Made by a program: the position numbers and the translations under genes
The notes under the pieces: generated by a model
Seen by the model: the letters and a program-made list of their open reading frames with translations, nothing else
The model's database searches: none
Told to the model about the DNA's origin: nothing
Assembly (NCBI RefSeq): GCF_036320965.1
Contig: NC_092248.1
Location: forward strand, 25,136,002 to 25,200,001
DNA: 64,000 bases
Source of the DNA: Panulirus ornatus
Lineage: Eukaryota > Arthropoda > Malacostraca > Decapoda > Palinuridae
Direction: 5' to 3'
In this document: positions 33,750 to 51,267 of the stretch, piece after piece
Numbering within the stretch: position 1 is the first letter of the stretch
Layout: each line of letters opens with the position of its first letter

Positions 33750-34619
33750 TTTCTTTTTTTGCTTTGTCGCTGTCTCCCGCGTTTACGAGGTAGCGCAAGG
33801 AAACAGACGAAAGAAATGGCCCAACCCACCCCCATACACATGTATATAAATACGTCCACACCCGCAAATATACATACCTACACAGCTTTCCATGGTTTAC
33901 CCCAGACGCTTCACATGCCCTGATTCAATCCACTGACAGCACGTCAACCCCGGTATACCACATCGATCCAATTCACTCTATTCCTTGCCCTCCTTTCACC
34001 CTCCTGCATGTTCAGGCCATGATCACACAAAATATTTTTCACTCCATCTTTCCAACTCCAATTTGGTCTCCCACTTCTCCTCGTTACCTCCACCTATGAC
34101 ACATATATTCTCTTGGTCAATCTTTCCTCACTCAATCTCTCCATGTGCCCAAACCATTTCAAAACACCCTCTTCTGCTCTCTCAACCACGCTCTTTTTAT
34201 TTCCACACATCTCTCTTACCCTTACGTTACTTACTCGATCAAACCACCTCACACCACACATTGTCCTCAAACATCTCATTTCAAGCACATCCATCCTCCT
34301 GCGTACAACTCTATCCATAGCCCACGCCTCGCAACCATACAACATTGTTGGAACCACTATTCCTTCAAACATACCCATTTTTGCTTTCCGAGATAATGTT
34401 CTCGACTTCCAAACATTCTTCAAGGCTCCCAGGATTTTCGCCCCCTCCCCCACCCTATGATTCACTTCCGCTTCCATGGTTCCATCCGCTGCCAGATCCA
34501 CTCCCAGATATCTAAAACACTTTACTTCCTCCAATTTTTCTCCATTCAAACTTACCTCCCAGTTGACTTCACCCTCAACCATACTGTACCTAATAACCTT
34601 GCTCTTATTCACATTTATT

Positions 34620-34625
<6 letters not shown>
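33750..34625 (-). mobile_element. RTE copy, C-terminal region and short 3' UTR
   Basis: An inverted counterpart of 32846-33722: open minus-strand frame from [18 protein letters not shown] to the C-terminal block, with shifts near 34094, then 3' UTR and tail core. Together with the preceding copy it forms a near-palindrome with arms of about 870 bp. Confidence 0.92.
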
Positions 34626-34715
<90 letters not shown>

Positions 34716-34728
34716 TATATATTTATCC
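34622..34728 (+). repeat. (TA)n microsatellite
   Basis: TA run with an AAATAT interruption near its right end. Confidence 0.97.
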
Positions 34729-36679
34729 CTGGGGATAGAGAAGAAAGAATAATTCCCACGCATTCCTCACGTGTCGTAAAAGGCGACTAAAGGGGACGGG
34801 AGCGGGGGGCCAGAAACCCTCCCCTCCTTGTATTTTAACTTTTTAAAAGGGGAAACAGAAGAAGGAGTCACGCCAGGAGTGCTCATCCTCCTGGAAGGCT
34901 CAGATTGCGGTGTCTAAATGTGTGTGGATTTAAACAAGATGAGAAAAAAGGAGAGATAGGTAGTATGTTTGAGGAAAGGAGCCTTGATGTTTTGGCTCTG
35001 AGTGAAACGAAGCTCAAGGGTAAAGGGGAAGAGTGGTTTTGGAATGTCTTGGGAGTAAAGTCAGGTGTTAGTGAGAGGACAAGAGCAAGGCAAGGAGTAG
35101 CGCCACTCCTCAATTAGGAGTTGTGGGAGTATGTGATAGAGTGTAAGAAAGTAAATTCTAGAGTGATATGGGTAAAACTGAAAGTTGATGGAGAGAGATG
35201 GGTGATTATTGGTGCATATGCACCTGGGCATGAGAAGAAAGATCATGAGAGGCAAGAGTTTTGGGAGCAGCTGAATGAGTGTGTTAGTGGTTTTCATGCA
35301 AAAGACCGGGTTATAGTGATGGGTGATTTGAATACAAAGGTGAGTAATGTGGTAGTTGAGGGAATAATTGGTATACATGGGGTGTTCAGTGTTGTAAATG
35401 GAAATGGTGAAGAGCTTGTAGATTTATATGCTGAAAAAGGACTGGTGATTGGGAATACCTAGTTTAAAAAGCGAGATATACATAAGTATACGTATGTAAG
35501 TAGGAGAGATGGCCAGAGAGCGTTATTGGATTACGTGTTAATTGATAGACGCATGAAAGAGAGACTTTTGGATGTTAATGTGCTGAGAGGTGCACATGTC
35601 TGAGGGAGGGATGTCTGATCATTATCTTGTGGAGGCGAAGGTGAAGATTTGTGGGGGTTTTCAGAAAAGAAGAGAGAATGTTGGGGTGAAGAGAGTGGTG
35701 AGAGTAAGTGAGCTTGGGAAGGAGACTTGTGTGAGGAAGTACCATTAGAGACTGAGTACAGAATGGAAAAAGGTGAGGACAAAGGAGGTAAGGGGAGTGG
35801 GGGAGGAAAGGGATGTATTTAGGGAAGCAGTGATGGCTTGCGCAAAAGATGCTTGTGGCATGAGAAGCGTGGGAGGTGGGTTGATTAGAAAAGGTAGTGA
35901 GTGGTGGGATGAAGAGGTAAGATTATTAGTGAACGAGAAGAGAGAGGCATTTGGACGATTTTTGCAGGGAAAAAATGCAAATGAGTGGGAGAGGTATAAA
36001 AGAAAGAGGCAGGAGGTCAAGAGAAAGGTGCAAGAGGTGAAGAAGAGGGCAAATGAGAGTTGGGGTGAGAGAATATCATTAAATTTCAGGGAGAATAAGA
36101 AGATGTTTTGGAATTAGGTAAATAAAGTGCGTAAGACAAGGGAGGAAATGGGAACTTCAGTGAAGGGGGCTAATAGGGAGGTGATAACAAGTAGTGGTGA
36201 TGTGAGCAGGAGAAGGAGTGAGTATTTTGAAGGTCTGTTGAATGTGTTTGATGATAGAGTGGCAGATATATGGTGTTTTGGTCGAGGTGGTGTGCAAAGT
36301 GAGAGGGTTAGGGAAAATGATTTGGTAAATAGAGAAGAGGTAGTAAAAGCTTTGCGGAAGATGAAAGCCGTCAAGGCAGCAGGTTTGGATGGTATTGCAG
36401 TGGAATTTATTAAAAAAGGGGGTGACTGTATAGTTAACTGGTAGGTAAGGTTATTTAATGTTTGTATGATGCATGGTGAGGTGCCTGAGGATTGGTGGAA
36501 TGCTTGCATAGTGCCATTGTACAAAGGCAAAGGGGATAAGAGTGAGTGCTCAAATTACAGACGTATAAGTTTGTTGAGTATTCTTGGTAAATTATATGGG
36601 AGGGTATTGATTGAGAGGGTGAAGGCATGTACAGAGCATCAGATTGGGGAAGAGCAGTGTGGTTTCAGAAGTGGTAGTA
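34729..36679 (+). mobile_element. RTE copy with complete 5' head, endonuclease and early RT
   Basis: It starts with the head (CCCTGGGGATAGAGAAGAAA) and 5' UTR (GTATTTTAACTTTTTAAAAG). The endonuclease reads LNVCGFKQDEKKGEIGSMFE, LALSETKLKGKGEEW, IIGAYAPGHEKKDHE, VIVMGDLN. The linker and RT follow to CGFRSGS, where it switches abruptly to an oppositely oriented copy. In-frame stops at 35117, 35462 and 36117 and a shift near 35600 make it inactive. Confidence 0.9.
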
Positions 36680-38640
36680 CCAAAATCAGTCACCAGATTC
36701 TGCAGTTTTTCACATGAATCAGCCACCAGCGCTGTATCATCAGCGAACAACAACTGACTCACTTCCCAAGCTCTCTCATCCACACCAGACGGCATACTTC
36801 CCCTCTTTCCAAAACTCTTGCACTCACCTCCCTAACAGCCCCATCCATAAACAAATTAAACAACCATGGAGACATCACACATCTCTGCCGCAAACCTACA
36901 TTCACTGAGAACGAATCACTTTCCTCTCTTCCTACACGTACAAATGCCTTACACCCTAGATAAAAACTTTTCACTGCTTCTAACAACTTGCCTCCCACAC
37001 CATATATTCTTAATACCTTACACTGGGCATCTCTATCAACTCCATCATATACCCTCTCCATATCCATAAATGCTACATACAGATCCATTTGCTTTTCTAG
37101 GTATTTCTCACATACATTCTTCAAAGCAAACACCTGATTGACACATCCTCTACCGCTTCTGAAACCACACTGCTCTTCCCCAATCTGAAGCTCTGTACAA
37201 GTCTTCACTTTCTCAATCAATACCCTCCCATATAATTTACCAAAAACACTTAACAAACTTATATCTCTGTAATTTGAGCACTCACTTTTATCCCCTTTGC
37301 CTTTGTACAATGACACTATGCACGCATTCCGCCAATCCTCAGACAACTCACCATGAGTCATACATACATTAAATAAGCCTACCAACCAGTCTACAATACA
37401 GTCATCCCTTTTTTTAATAAATTCTACTGCAATACCATCCAAACCGGCTGCCTTACCGGCTTCTATCTTCCGCAAAGCCTTTGCTACCTCTTCTATGTTT
37501 ACCAAATCATTTTTCCTAACCCTCTCACTTTGCACACCACCTCGACCAAAATACCCTATATCTGCCACTCTATTGTCAAACACATTCAGCAAAGCTTCAA
37601 AATACTAACTCCATCTCCTTCTCAGATCACCACTACTTATTATCACTTTCCCATTAGCCCCCTTCACTGAAGTTCACATTTGTTCGCTTGGTTTACGCAC
37701 TTTATTTACTTCCTTCCTAAACATCTTTTCATTCTCCCTAAAATTTAATGATACTCTCTCACCCCAACTCTCATTTGCCCTCTTTTTCACCTCTGGCACC
37801 TTTCTCTTGACCTCCTACCTGTTTCTTTTACATATCTCCCAGTCATTTGCATTATTTCTCTGCAAAAATCTTCCAAATGCCTCTCTCTTCTTTTTCACTA
37901 ATAATCTTAATTCTTCATCCCACCACTCACTACCCTTTCTAATCTGCCCACCTCCAAGTCTTCTCATGCCACAAACATCTTTTGCGCAAACCATCACTCT
38001 TACCCTAAATACATCCCATTCCTCCTCCACTCCCCTTACCTCCTTTGTTCTCACCTTTTTCCATCTGTACTCAGTCTCTCCTGGTACTTCCTCACATAAG
38101 TCTCCTTCCCAAGCTCACTTACTCTCACCATCGTTTTTACACCAACATTCTCTCTTTTTTTATAAAAAACCTCTTCAAATGTACACCTTCACCTCCACAA
38201 GATAATGATCAGACATCCCTCCAGTTGCACCTCTCAGCTCTTAACATCGAAAAGTGTCTCTTTCCCGCGCCTATCAATTAACACGTAATCCAATAACTCT
38301 CTCAGGCTATCTCTCCTACTTACATACGTATACTTATATATATCTCTCTTTCTAAACCAGGTATTCCCAATCACCAGTCCTTTTTCAGCACAAAAATTAC
38401 AAGCTCTTCACTATTTCTATTTACAACACTCAACACCCCATTAACACCAATTATTCCCTCAGCTGCCATATTACTCACCTTTGCATTCAAATCACCCATG
38501 ACTATAACCCGGTCTCGTGCACCAAAACTACAAACACACTCACTCAGCTGCTCCCAAAATACTTCCCTCTCATGATCTTTCTTTTCATGATCAGGTGCAT
38601 ATGTACCAATAATCACCCATCTCTCTCCATCAACTTTCAG
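36680..38640 (-). mobile_element. RTE copy, endonuclease to FADD, both ends missing
   Basis: Minus strand: LKVDGERWVIIGTYAPDHEK, VIVMGDLNAKVSN, linker, [74 protein letters not shown], stopping shortly after. A shift lies between 36795 and 36759. Neither 5' nor 3' terminus is present. Confidence 0.88.
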
Positions 38641-41140
38641 TGAGAACAAAGAACGTAAGGGGAGTGGGGGAGGAATAGGATGTATTTAAGGATGCAGTGA
38701 CGGCTTGCGCATAAGAATCTTGTGGCATAAGAAGCGTGGGAGGTGGGCACATTAGAAAGGGTAATGGGTGGGAGGATGAAGAAGTAAGATTAGTAGTGAA
38801 AGAAAAGAGAGTGGCATTTGGGCAATTTTTCTAGGGAAATAATGCAAATGAATGGGAGATGTATAAAAAAAAAGAGGCAGGGGGTCAAGAGATAGGTCCA
38901 ACAGGTAATAAAGAGGGCAAATGAGAGTTGGGGTGAGAGAGTATAATTGAATTTTAGGAAGAATAAAAGATGATTTGGAAAGAGATATATATAGTGCATA
39001 ATATTAGGGCACAAATGGGAACATCAGTGAAGGATGCTAATGGGGAGGTTATAACAAGTAATGGTGATGTGACAAAGAGATAGATTGATTATCTTGAAGA
39101 TTTGTTGAATGTGTTTGGTAATGGAATGGCAGATATAGGGTGATTTTGTAGAGGTGGTGTGGAAAGTGAAAGGGTTAGGGAGAATGATTTGGTAAACCGA
39201 GAAGAGGTTGTAAGATCTTTGCGGAAATGGATAGCCGGCAAGGCAGCATTTATTAAAGAAAGCGAGTGACTGTATTATTGACTGGTTGGTAAGGATATTT
39301 AATGTATGTATGACTCATGGTGAGGTGCATGAGGATTGGTGGAATGCTTGCATAGTGCCATTGTACAAAGGCAAAGGGGATAAAAGTGAGTGCTGAAATT
39401 ATAGAGATATAATTCTGATGAGTATTCCTGGGAAATTGTATTGGAGGGTATTGACTGAGAGGGTGAAGGCATGTACAGAGCATCAGATTGGGGAAGAGCA
39501 GTGTGGTTTCATAAGTGGTAGAGGATGTGTGGATCAGGTGTTTCCTTTAAAGAATGTACCTGAGAAATACTTAGAAAATCAAATGGATTTGTATGTAGCA
39601 TTTATGGATCTGTAGAAGGTATATGATAGAGTTGATAGAGATGCTCTGTGTAAGGTATTAAGAATGTATGGTGTGGGAGGGAAGTTGTTAGAAGCAGTGA
39701 AAAGTTTTTTCGAGGATGTAAAGCATGTGTACGTGTAGGAAGAGAGGAAAGCGATTGGTTCTCAGTAAATGCTGGTTGGCGGCCGGGGTGCGTGATGTCT
39801 CCATGGTTATTCTATTTGTTTATGGATGGGGTTGTTAGGGAGGTGAATGCAAGAGTTTAGGAAAGAAGGGCAAGTATGCAGTCTGTTGTTGATGAGAGAG
39901 GTTTTGAGGTGAGTCAGTTGCTGTTAGCTGATAATACATAGCTGGTGGTTGTTTCAAGTGAGAAGCTGCAGAAGCTGGTGACTGATTTTGGTAAAGTGTG
40001 TGAAAGAAGAAAGCTGAGAGTAAATGTGAATAAGAGCAAGGTTATTGGGTACAGTAGGGTTGAGGGACAAGTCAACTGGGGGGTAAGTTTCAGTGGAGGA
40101 AAACTGGAGGAAGTGATGAGTTTTAGATATATGAGATTGGAGTTGGCAGCGTATGGAACCATGGACACGGAAGTGAATCATAGGGAGGGGGAGGGGGCGA
40201 AAGTTCTGGGTTCGTTGAAAAATGTTTGGAAGTCGAGAACGTTATCTTGGAAAGCAAAAATGGGTATGTTTGAAGGAATAGTAATTCCAACAATGTTATA
40301 TAGTTGTGAGGCATAGGCTGTAGATAGAGTTGTGTGGATGAGGGTGGATATGCTGGAAATGAGATGTTTGAGGACGACATATGGTGTGAGGTGGTTTGAT
40401 CGAGTAAGTAATGAAAGAGTAAGAGAGATGCGTGGTGGTAAAGACACTGTGGTTGAGAGAGCAGAAGAGGGCGTTTTGAAATGGTTTGATCACATGGAGA
40501 GAATGCGTGAGGAAATATTGACAAAGAGGATATATATGTCAGAGATGGAGGGAATGAGGAGAACTGGGAGACCAAATTGGAGATGGAAAGATTGACTGAA
40601 AAAGATTTTGAGTGATCGGGGCCTAAAGATGCAGGAGGGTGAAAAGCGTGCAAGGAATAGAGTGAATTGGAACGATGTGGTATATCGGGGTTGACATGCT
40701 GTCAGTGGATCTAGCCAGGGCATGTGAAGCGTCTAGGAAAAACCTTGGAAAGTTTTGTCGGGACTGGATGTGGAAAGGGAGCTGTGGTTTCGGTGCATTA
40801 TACATGACAGCTAGAGACTGAGTGTGAACGAATGTGGCAATCTTTGTCTTTTCCCTGCGATACTTCGCGCACTTGTCGGTGGATGAGGTTGCCATTTCAT
40901 GTGTGGCGGGGTGCCGACGAAAATGAAAAAGGGGAGACAGAATGAATTATGTACCTCTGTATGTATGTATATGTCTGTGTGTTTATATATATATATGTAT
41001 ACGTTGAGATGTATAGGTATGTATATGTGCGTGTTTGAACGTGTATGTATATAATGTGTATGTGGGCGTGTTGGGCCGTTCTTTCGTCTGTTTCATTGCG
41101 TTACCTCTCTAACGCGGGATATAGCGACAAAGTATAATAA
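38641..41140 (+). mobile_element. Older RTE copy, linker to 3' end, long 3' UTR
   Basis: It begins in the linker (GTGAGAACAAAGAACGTAAG) and has very many stops. RT fragments include [18 protein letters not shown] and [20 protein letters not shown]; the FADD site reads LLADNT. The C-terminal region, long 3' UTR and a diverged tail core (TTGCGTTACCTCTCTAACGC) follow. The tail GTATAATA joins directly to the next RTE. Confidence 0.9.

Positions 41141-43028
<1,888 letters not shown>

Positions 43029-43091
<63 letters not shown>
43029..43091 (+). repeat. (TA)n microsatellite
   Basis: Pure TA run, followed by the T-run of the next RTE. Confidence 0.97.

Positions 43092-44856
<1,765 letters not shown>

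Positions 44857-44920
<64 letters not shown>
44857..44920 (+). repeat. (GA)n microsatellite
   Basis: GA units directly following the TA tract. Confidence 0.97.
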
Positions 44921-44923
<3 letters not shown>

Positions 44924-44924
44924 G

Positions 44925-45810
<886 letters not shown>

Positions 45811-45840
45811 ACAGCGACAAAGTATAATAATAATAATAAT

Positions 45841-45846
<6 letters not shown>
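45811..45846 (+). mobile_element. RTE tail stub with (TAA)n
   Basis: Only GACAGCGACAAAGTA is left of the tail core, followed by (TAA)5, a trinucleotide tail unlike the usual A-run. Confidence 0.65.

Positions 45847-45884
<38 letters not shown>
45847..45884 (+). repeat. (TA)n microsatellite
   Basis: Short TA run followed by a T-run. Confidence 0.95.
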
Positions 45885-45911
<27 letters not shown>

Positions 45912-47052
45912 GCCGCTGTCTCCCGCGTTTGCGAGGTACCGCAAGGAAACAGACGAAAGGAATGGCCCAACCCACTCCATACACATGTATATACATACGT
46001 CCACACACGCAAATATACATACCTACTCAGCTTTCCATGGTTTACCCCAGACGCTTCACATGCCCTGATTCAATCCACCGACAACACGTCAACCCCGGTA
46101 TACCACACCGATCCAATTCACTCTATTCCTTGCCCTCCTTTCACCCTCCTGCATGTTCAGTCCCCGATCACACAAAATCTTCTTCACTCCATCTTTCCAC
46201 CTCCAATTTGGTCTCCCACTTCTCCTCGTTCCCTCCACCTCCGACACATATATCCTCTTGGTCAATCTTTCCTCACTCATTCTCTCCATGTGCCCAAACC
46301 ATTCCAAAACACCCTCTTCTGCTCTCTCAACCACGCTCTTTTTATTTCCACACATCTCTCTTACCCTTACGTTACTTACTCGATCAAACCACCTCACACC
46401 ACACATTGTCCTCAAACATCTCATTTCCAGCACATCCATCCTCCTGCGCACAACTCTATCCATAGCCCACGCCTCGCAACCATACAACATTGTTGGAACC
46501 ACTATTCCTTCAAACATACCCATTTTTGCTTTCCGAGATAATGTTCTCGACTTCCAAACATTGTTCAAGGCTCCCAGAATTTTCGCCCCCTCCCCCACTA
46601 TATGATCCACTTCCGCTTCCATGGTTCCATCCGCTGCCAGATCCACTCCCAGATATCTAAAACACTTTACTTCCTCCAGTTTTTCTCCATTCAAACTTAC
46701 CTCCCAATTGACTTGACCCTCAACCCTACGGTACCTAATAACCTTGCTCTTATTCACATTTACTCTTAACTTTCTTCTTTCACACACTTTACCAAACTCA
46801 GTCACCAGCTTCTGCAGTTTCTCACATGAATCAGCCACCAGCGCTGTATCATCAGCGAACAACAACTGACTCACTTCCCAAGCTCTCTCATCCCCAACAG
46901 ATTTCATACTTGCCCCTCTTTCCAAAACTCTTGCATTTACCTCCCTAACAACCCCATTTATAAACAAATTAAACAACCATCGAGACATCACACACCCCTG
47001 CCGCAAACCTACATTCACTGAGAACCAATCACTTTCCTCTCTTCCTACACGT

Positions 47053-47057
<5 letters not shown>
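45885..47057 (-). mobile_element. Young RTE copy, open partial RT frame
   Basis: It starts at [20 protein letters not shown] and is open through [10 protein letters not shown] and the C-terminal block to VVYRG (46089), then the short 3' UTR, tail core (TTGCGGTACCTCGC) and a 28-base A-run. Confidence 0.93.
46089..47057 (-). CDS. RTE reverse transcriptase C-terminal 320 codons, open
   Basis: No stop from the truncation to VVYRG. Motif B is present ([20 protein letters not shown], with P to R and D to N changes), as are FADD and the full C-terminal block. The frame runs upstream into TA repeat and another RTE tail, which is not original coding sequence. Confidence 0.75.

Positions 47058-47122
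<65 letters not shown>
47058..47122 (+). repeat. (TA)n microsatellite
   Basis: Pure TA run. Confidence 0.97.
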
Positions 47123-48730
<1,608 letters not shown>

Positions 48731-48879
48731 GGACCAGAAGGAGAATTTTCTTATAGATTTTATCAACAACACAGTTATCTAGTTTGTATAGGTCTTCACA
48801 AATATTAATGTTATACTTTTTTGTGTCTTTGATCACAGAAGATTCAATGGTTTTTCTCGTGGTATTGAAGTTAGAGTTA
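48731..48879 (-). mobile_element. Penelope-like endonuclease 3' fragment at the gap edge
   Basis: The minus-strand frame reads [40 protein letters not shown], matching the end of the GIY-YIG domains in the array at 21-28 kb but clearly diverged from them. It is cut by the N gap. Confidence 0.85.
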
Positions 48880-48979
48880 NNNNNNNNNNNNNNNNNNNNN
48901 NNNNNNNNNNNNNNNNNNNNNNNNNNNNNNNNNNNNNNNNNNNNNNNNNNNNNNNNNNNNNNNNNNNNNNNNNNNNNNN
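48880..48979. other. Assembly gap (100 N)
   Basis: Exactly 100 N, the usual placeholder for unknown length. It separates a Penelope-like fragment from an old RTE fragment. Confidence 1.
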
Positions 48980-50026
48980 CATATGTTATTCTCAAACAAT
49001 TCTTTCCAACGCATCCACCCTCCACCCTACCTATAGCCCATGCCTCGGAAGCATATACCATTATTGGAACCACTATTCCTTCAAACATACCCATTTTTGC
49101 TCTCCGATAACCTTTGACCCCTCCCTCACCCTGTGACTCACTTCTGCTTCTATGGTTCCATTTGCTGCTAAGTCCACTACCAGATATCTAAATCACTTCA
49201 CTTCCTCCAATTTTTCTCCATTCAAACTTGCATCCCAATTAACCATACTGAGCCAAATAACCTTGTTCTTATTCACAATTACTCTCAACATTTTCTTTTC
49301 ACACTTTTCCAAACTCAGACACCAACCTCTGCAGGCTCTCACACGAATCAGCCACCAAAGCTGTATCATCGGCGAACAACAATTGACTCGTTTCCAAGGC
49401 CCTCTCATCCACAACAGACTACATACTTGCCTATGTCTCCAAATCTTGCTTTTCCCTCCTTAACCACCCAATTGATAAAGAAATCAAACAACCATGGGAA
49501 CATCACACACCCCTGCCGCAAACAGATATTCACTGGGAAACCATCACTCTTCTCCCTTCCTACTCGTACACATGCCTTACATCCTTGGAAAAAACTTGTC
49601 ACGGCTTCTAGCAACTTACCTCCCACACCATATTCTCAAAAAACCTTCCACAAAGCATCTCTATCAACCCCATCTTATGCCTTTTCCAGATCGACAAATG
49701 CTACACACAAATCCATTTGTTTCTCTAAGTATTTCTCACACACATTCCTGAAACACCTGATCCACGCATCCTCTACCACTTCTGAAACCACACTGCTCTT
49801 CCCCAGTCTGATGCTCTGTACATGCCTTAACCCTCTCAGTCAATAACATGCCATATAATTTCCCAAGAAAACTTGAAAAACTTATACCTCTGTAATTTGA
49901 ACATCCACATATATCCCCTTTGTCTCTTTACAATGGCACTATGGATGCATTCCGCCAATCCCCAGGCACTTCACCATGAATCATACATCCATTGAATATC
50001 CTTACCAACAAATCAACAACACAGTA
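48980..50026 (-). mobile_element. Old RTE, inverted 5' segment of a twin-primed copy (probable)
   Basis: Diverged minus-strand RTE from early RT (VVDLLVRIFNGCMIHGEVPG) through [13 protein letters not shown] and [10 protein letters not shown] to YASEAWAIGR and the MRCLRT-like segment at the gap. Its left end in element coordinates nearly meets the start of the following plus-strand segment. Confidence 0.8.
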
Positions 50027-50390
50027 CGAGAGTAAGGGTAAGAGAGATGTGTGGTTATAAAAAGAAAGTGGTTCAGAGAGCATAAGAGGTTGTGTTGAAA
50101 TGGTTTGGACATATAGAGAGAATGAGTGATGAATGACTAAAAAATACGATATATGTGTCAGAGGCGGAGGGAAGAAGGAGAAGGTGGAGAACAAATTAGA
50201 GACGGAAGGATGGAGGGAAAAAGATTTTCAGCGATCGGGGCCTGAACATAAAGGAGGATGAAAGGTGTGCAATGAATTGAGTGAATTGGAACGATGTGTG
50301 ATACCGGGGTCGACGTGCTGTCAATGGATTGAACCAGTGCATGTCAACAGTCTGGGGCAAACCTTAGGAAGTTCTGTGGATCCAGGATGT
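50027..50390 (+). mobile_element. Old RTE, 3' segment of the same copy (probable)
   Basis: It begins at [17 protein letters not shown], continues through LKWFGHIERM and the C-terminal end with stops, and enters the long-type 3' UTR (GTTCTGTGGATCCAGGATGT) before a TA tract. Confidence 0.82.
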
Positions 50391-50399
50391 GAAATATAA

Positions 50400-50403
<4 letters not shown>

Positions 50404-50472
<69 letters not shown>
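50404..50472 (+). repeat. (TA)n microsatellite
   Basis: Pure TA run. Confidence 0.97.
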
Positions 50473-50481
<9 letters not shown>

Positions 50482-50712
50482 TCATACTATTTGCCATTTC
50501 CCGCGTTAGCGAGGTAGCGTTAAGAACAGAGAACTGGGCCTTAGAGTGAATATCCTCACCTGACCACCTTCTCTGCTCCTTCTTTTGGAAAATTGAAAAA
50601 AAATCAAGAAAGGGGAGGATTTCCAGCCACCCGCTCCCTCCCCTTTTAGTCGCCGTCTACGACACGCAGGGAATACGTGGGAAGTATTCTTTCTCCCCTA
50701 TCCCCAGGGATA
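50473..50712 (-). mobile_element. Mini-RTE copy 7
   Basis: Full head, body hairpin and tail core in minus orientation, with mild decay. Confidence 0.86.

Positions 50713-50750
<38 letters not shown>
50713..50750 (+). repeat. (TA)n microsatellite
   Basis: Short TA run between two mini-RTEs, with one TGTATA interruption. Confidence 0.95.
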
Positions 50751-50767
<17 letters not shown>

Positions 50768-50990
50768 TTTTCATACTATTCGCCATTTCCCGTGGTAGCG
50801 AGGTAGCTTTAGGAACAGAGGACTGAGCCTTTGAGGGAAATCCCCACTTGGCCCCCATCTCTGTTCCTTCCTTTGGAAAATCAAAAATGAGAGGGGAGGA
50901 TTTCCAGCCCCCCGCTCCCTTCCCTTTTAGTCGCCTTTTACGACATGCAGGGAATACATGGGAAGTATTCTTTCTCCCCTATCCCCAGGG

Positions 50991-50994
<4 letters not shown>
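50751..50994 (-). mobile_element. Mini-RTE copy 8
   Basis: Same orientation as copy 7. Tail core CTACCTCGCTACCACGGGAA; the internal poly-T is shortened. Confidence 0.86.

Positions 50995-51080
<86 letters not shown>
50995..51080 (+). repeat. (TA)n microsatellite
   Basis: Pure TA run. Confidence 0.97.
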
Positions 51081-51084
<4 letters not shown>

Positions 51085-51237
51085 TCCCCTTTTTAGAAAG
51101 TTAAAAAAAAAGAAAAAAGAAAAAAAATACAAGGAGGGGAGGATTTCTGGCCCCCCTCTCCCGTCCCCTCTAGTCGCCTTCTACGACACGCGAGGAATGC
51201 GTGGGAAGTATTCTTTCACCCCTATCCACAAGGATAA
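51081..51237 (-). mobile_element. RTE 5' UTR fragment (full-length-type head)
   Basis: On the minus strand it has the head with CACGCATTCCTCGCGTG and GGGACGGGAG, then CCCTCCTTGTATTTTTTTC and AACTTTCTAAAAAGGGGAAA. These are the diagnostic variants of true RTE 5' ends (17468, 34729), not of mini-RTEs. It stops just before the coding start. Confidence 0.8.
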
Positions 51238-51267
51238 TATATATATATATATATACATATATATATA

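Noticed and set aside
36680..41140. Twin priming at the 38640 strand switch
   Set aside because: The two segments overlap in element coordinates (the inverted piece reaches FADD, the plus piece restarts in the linker), so breakpoints are not contiguous.
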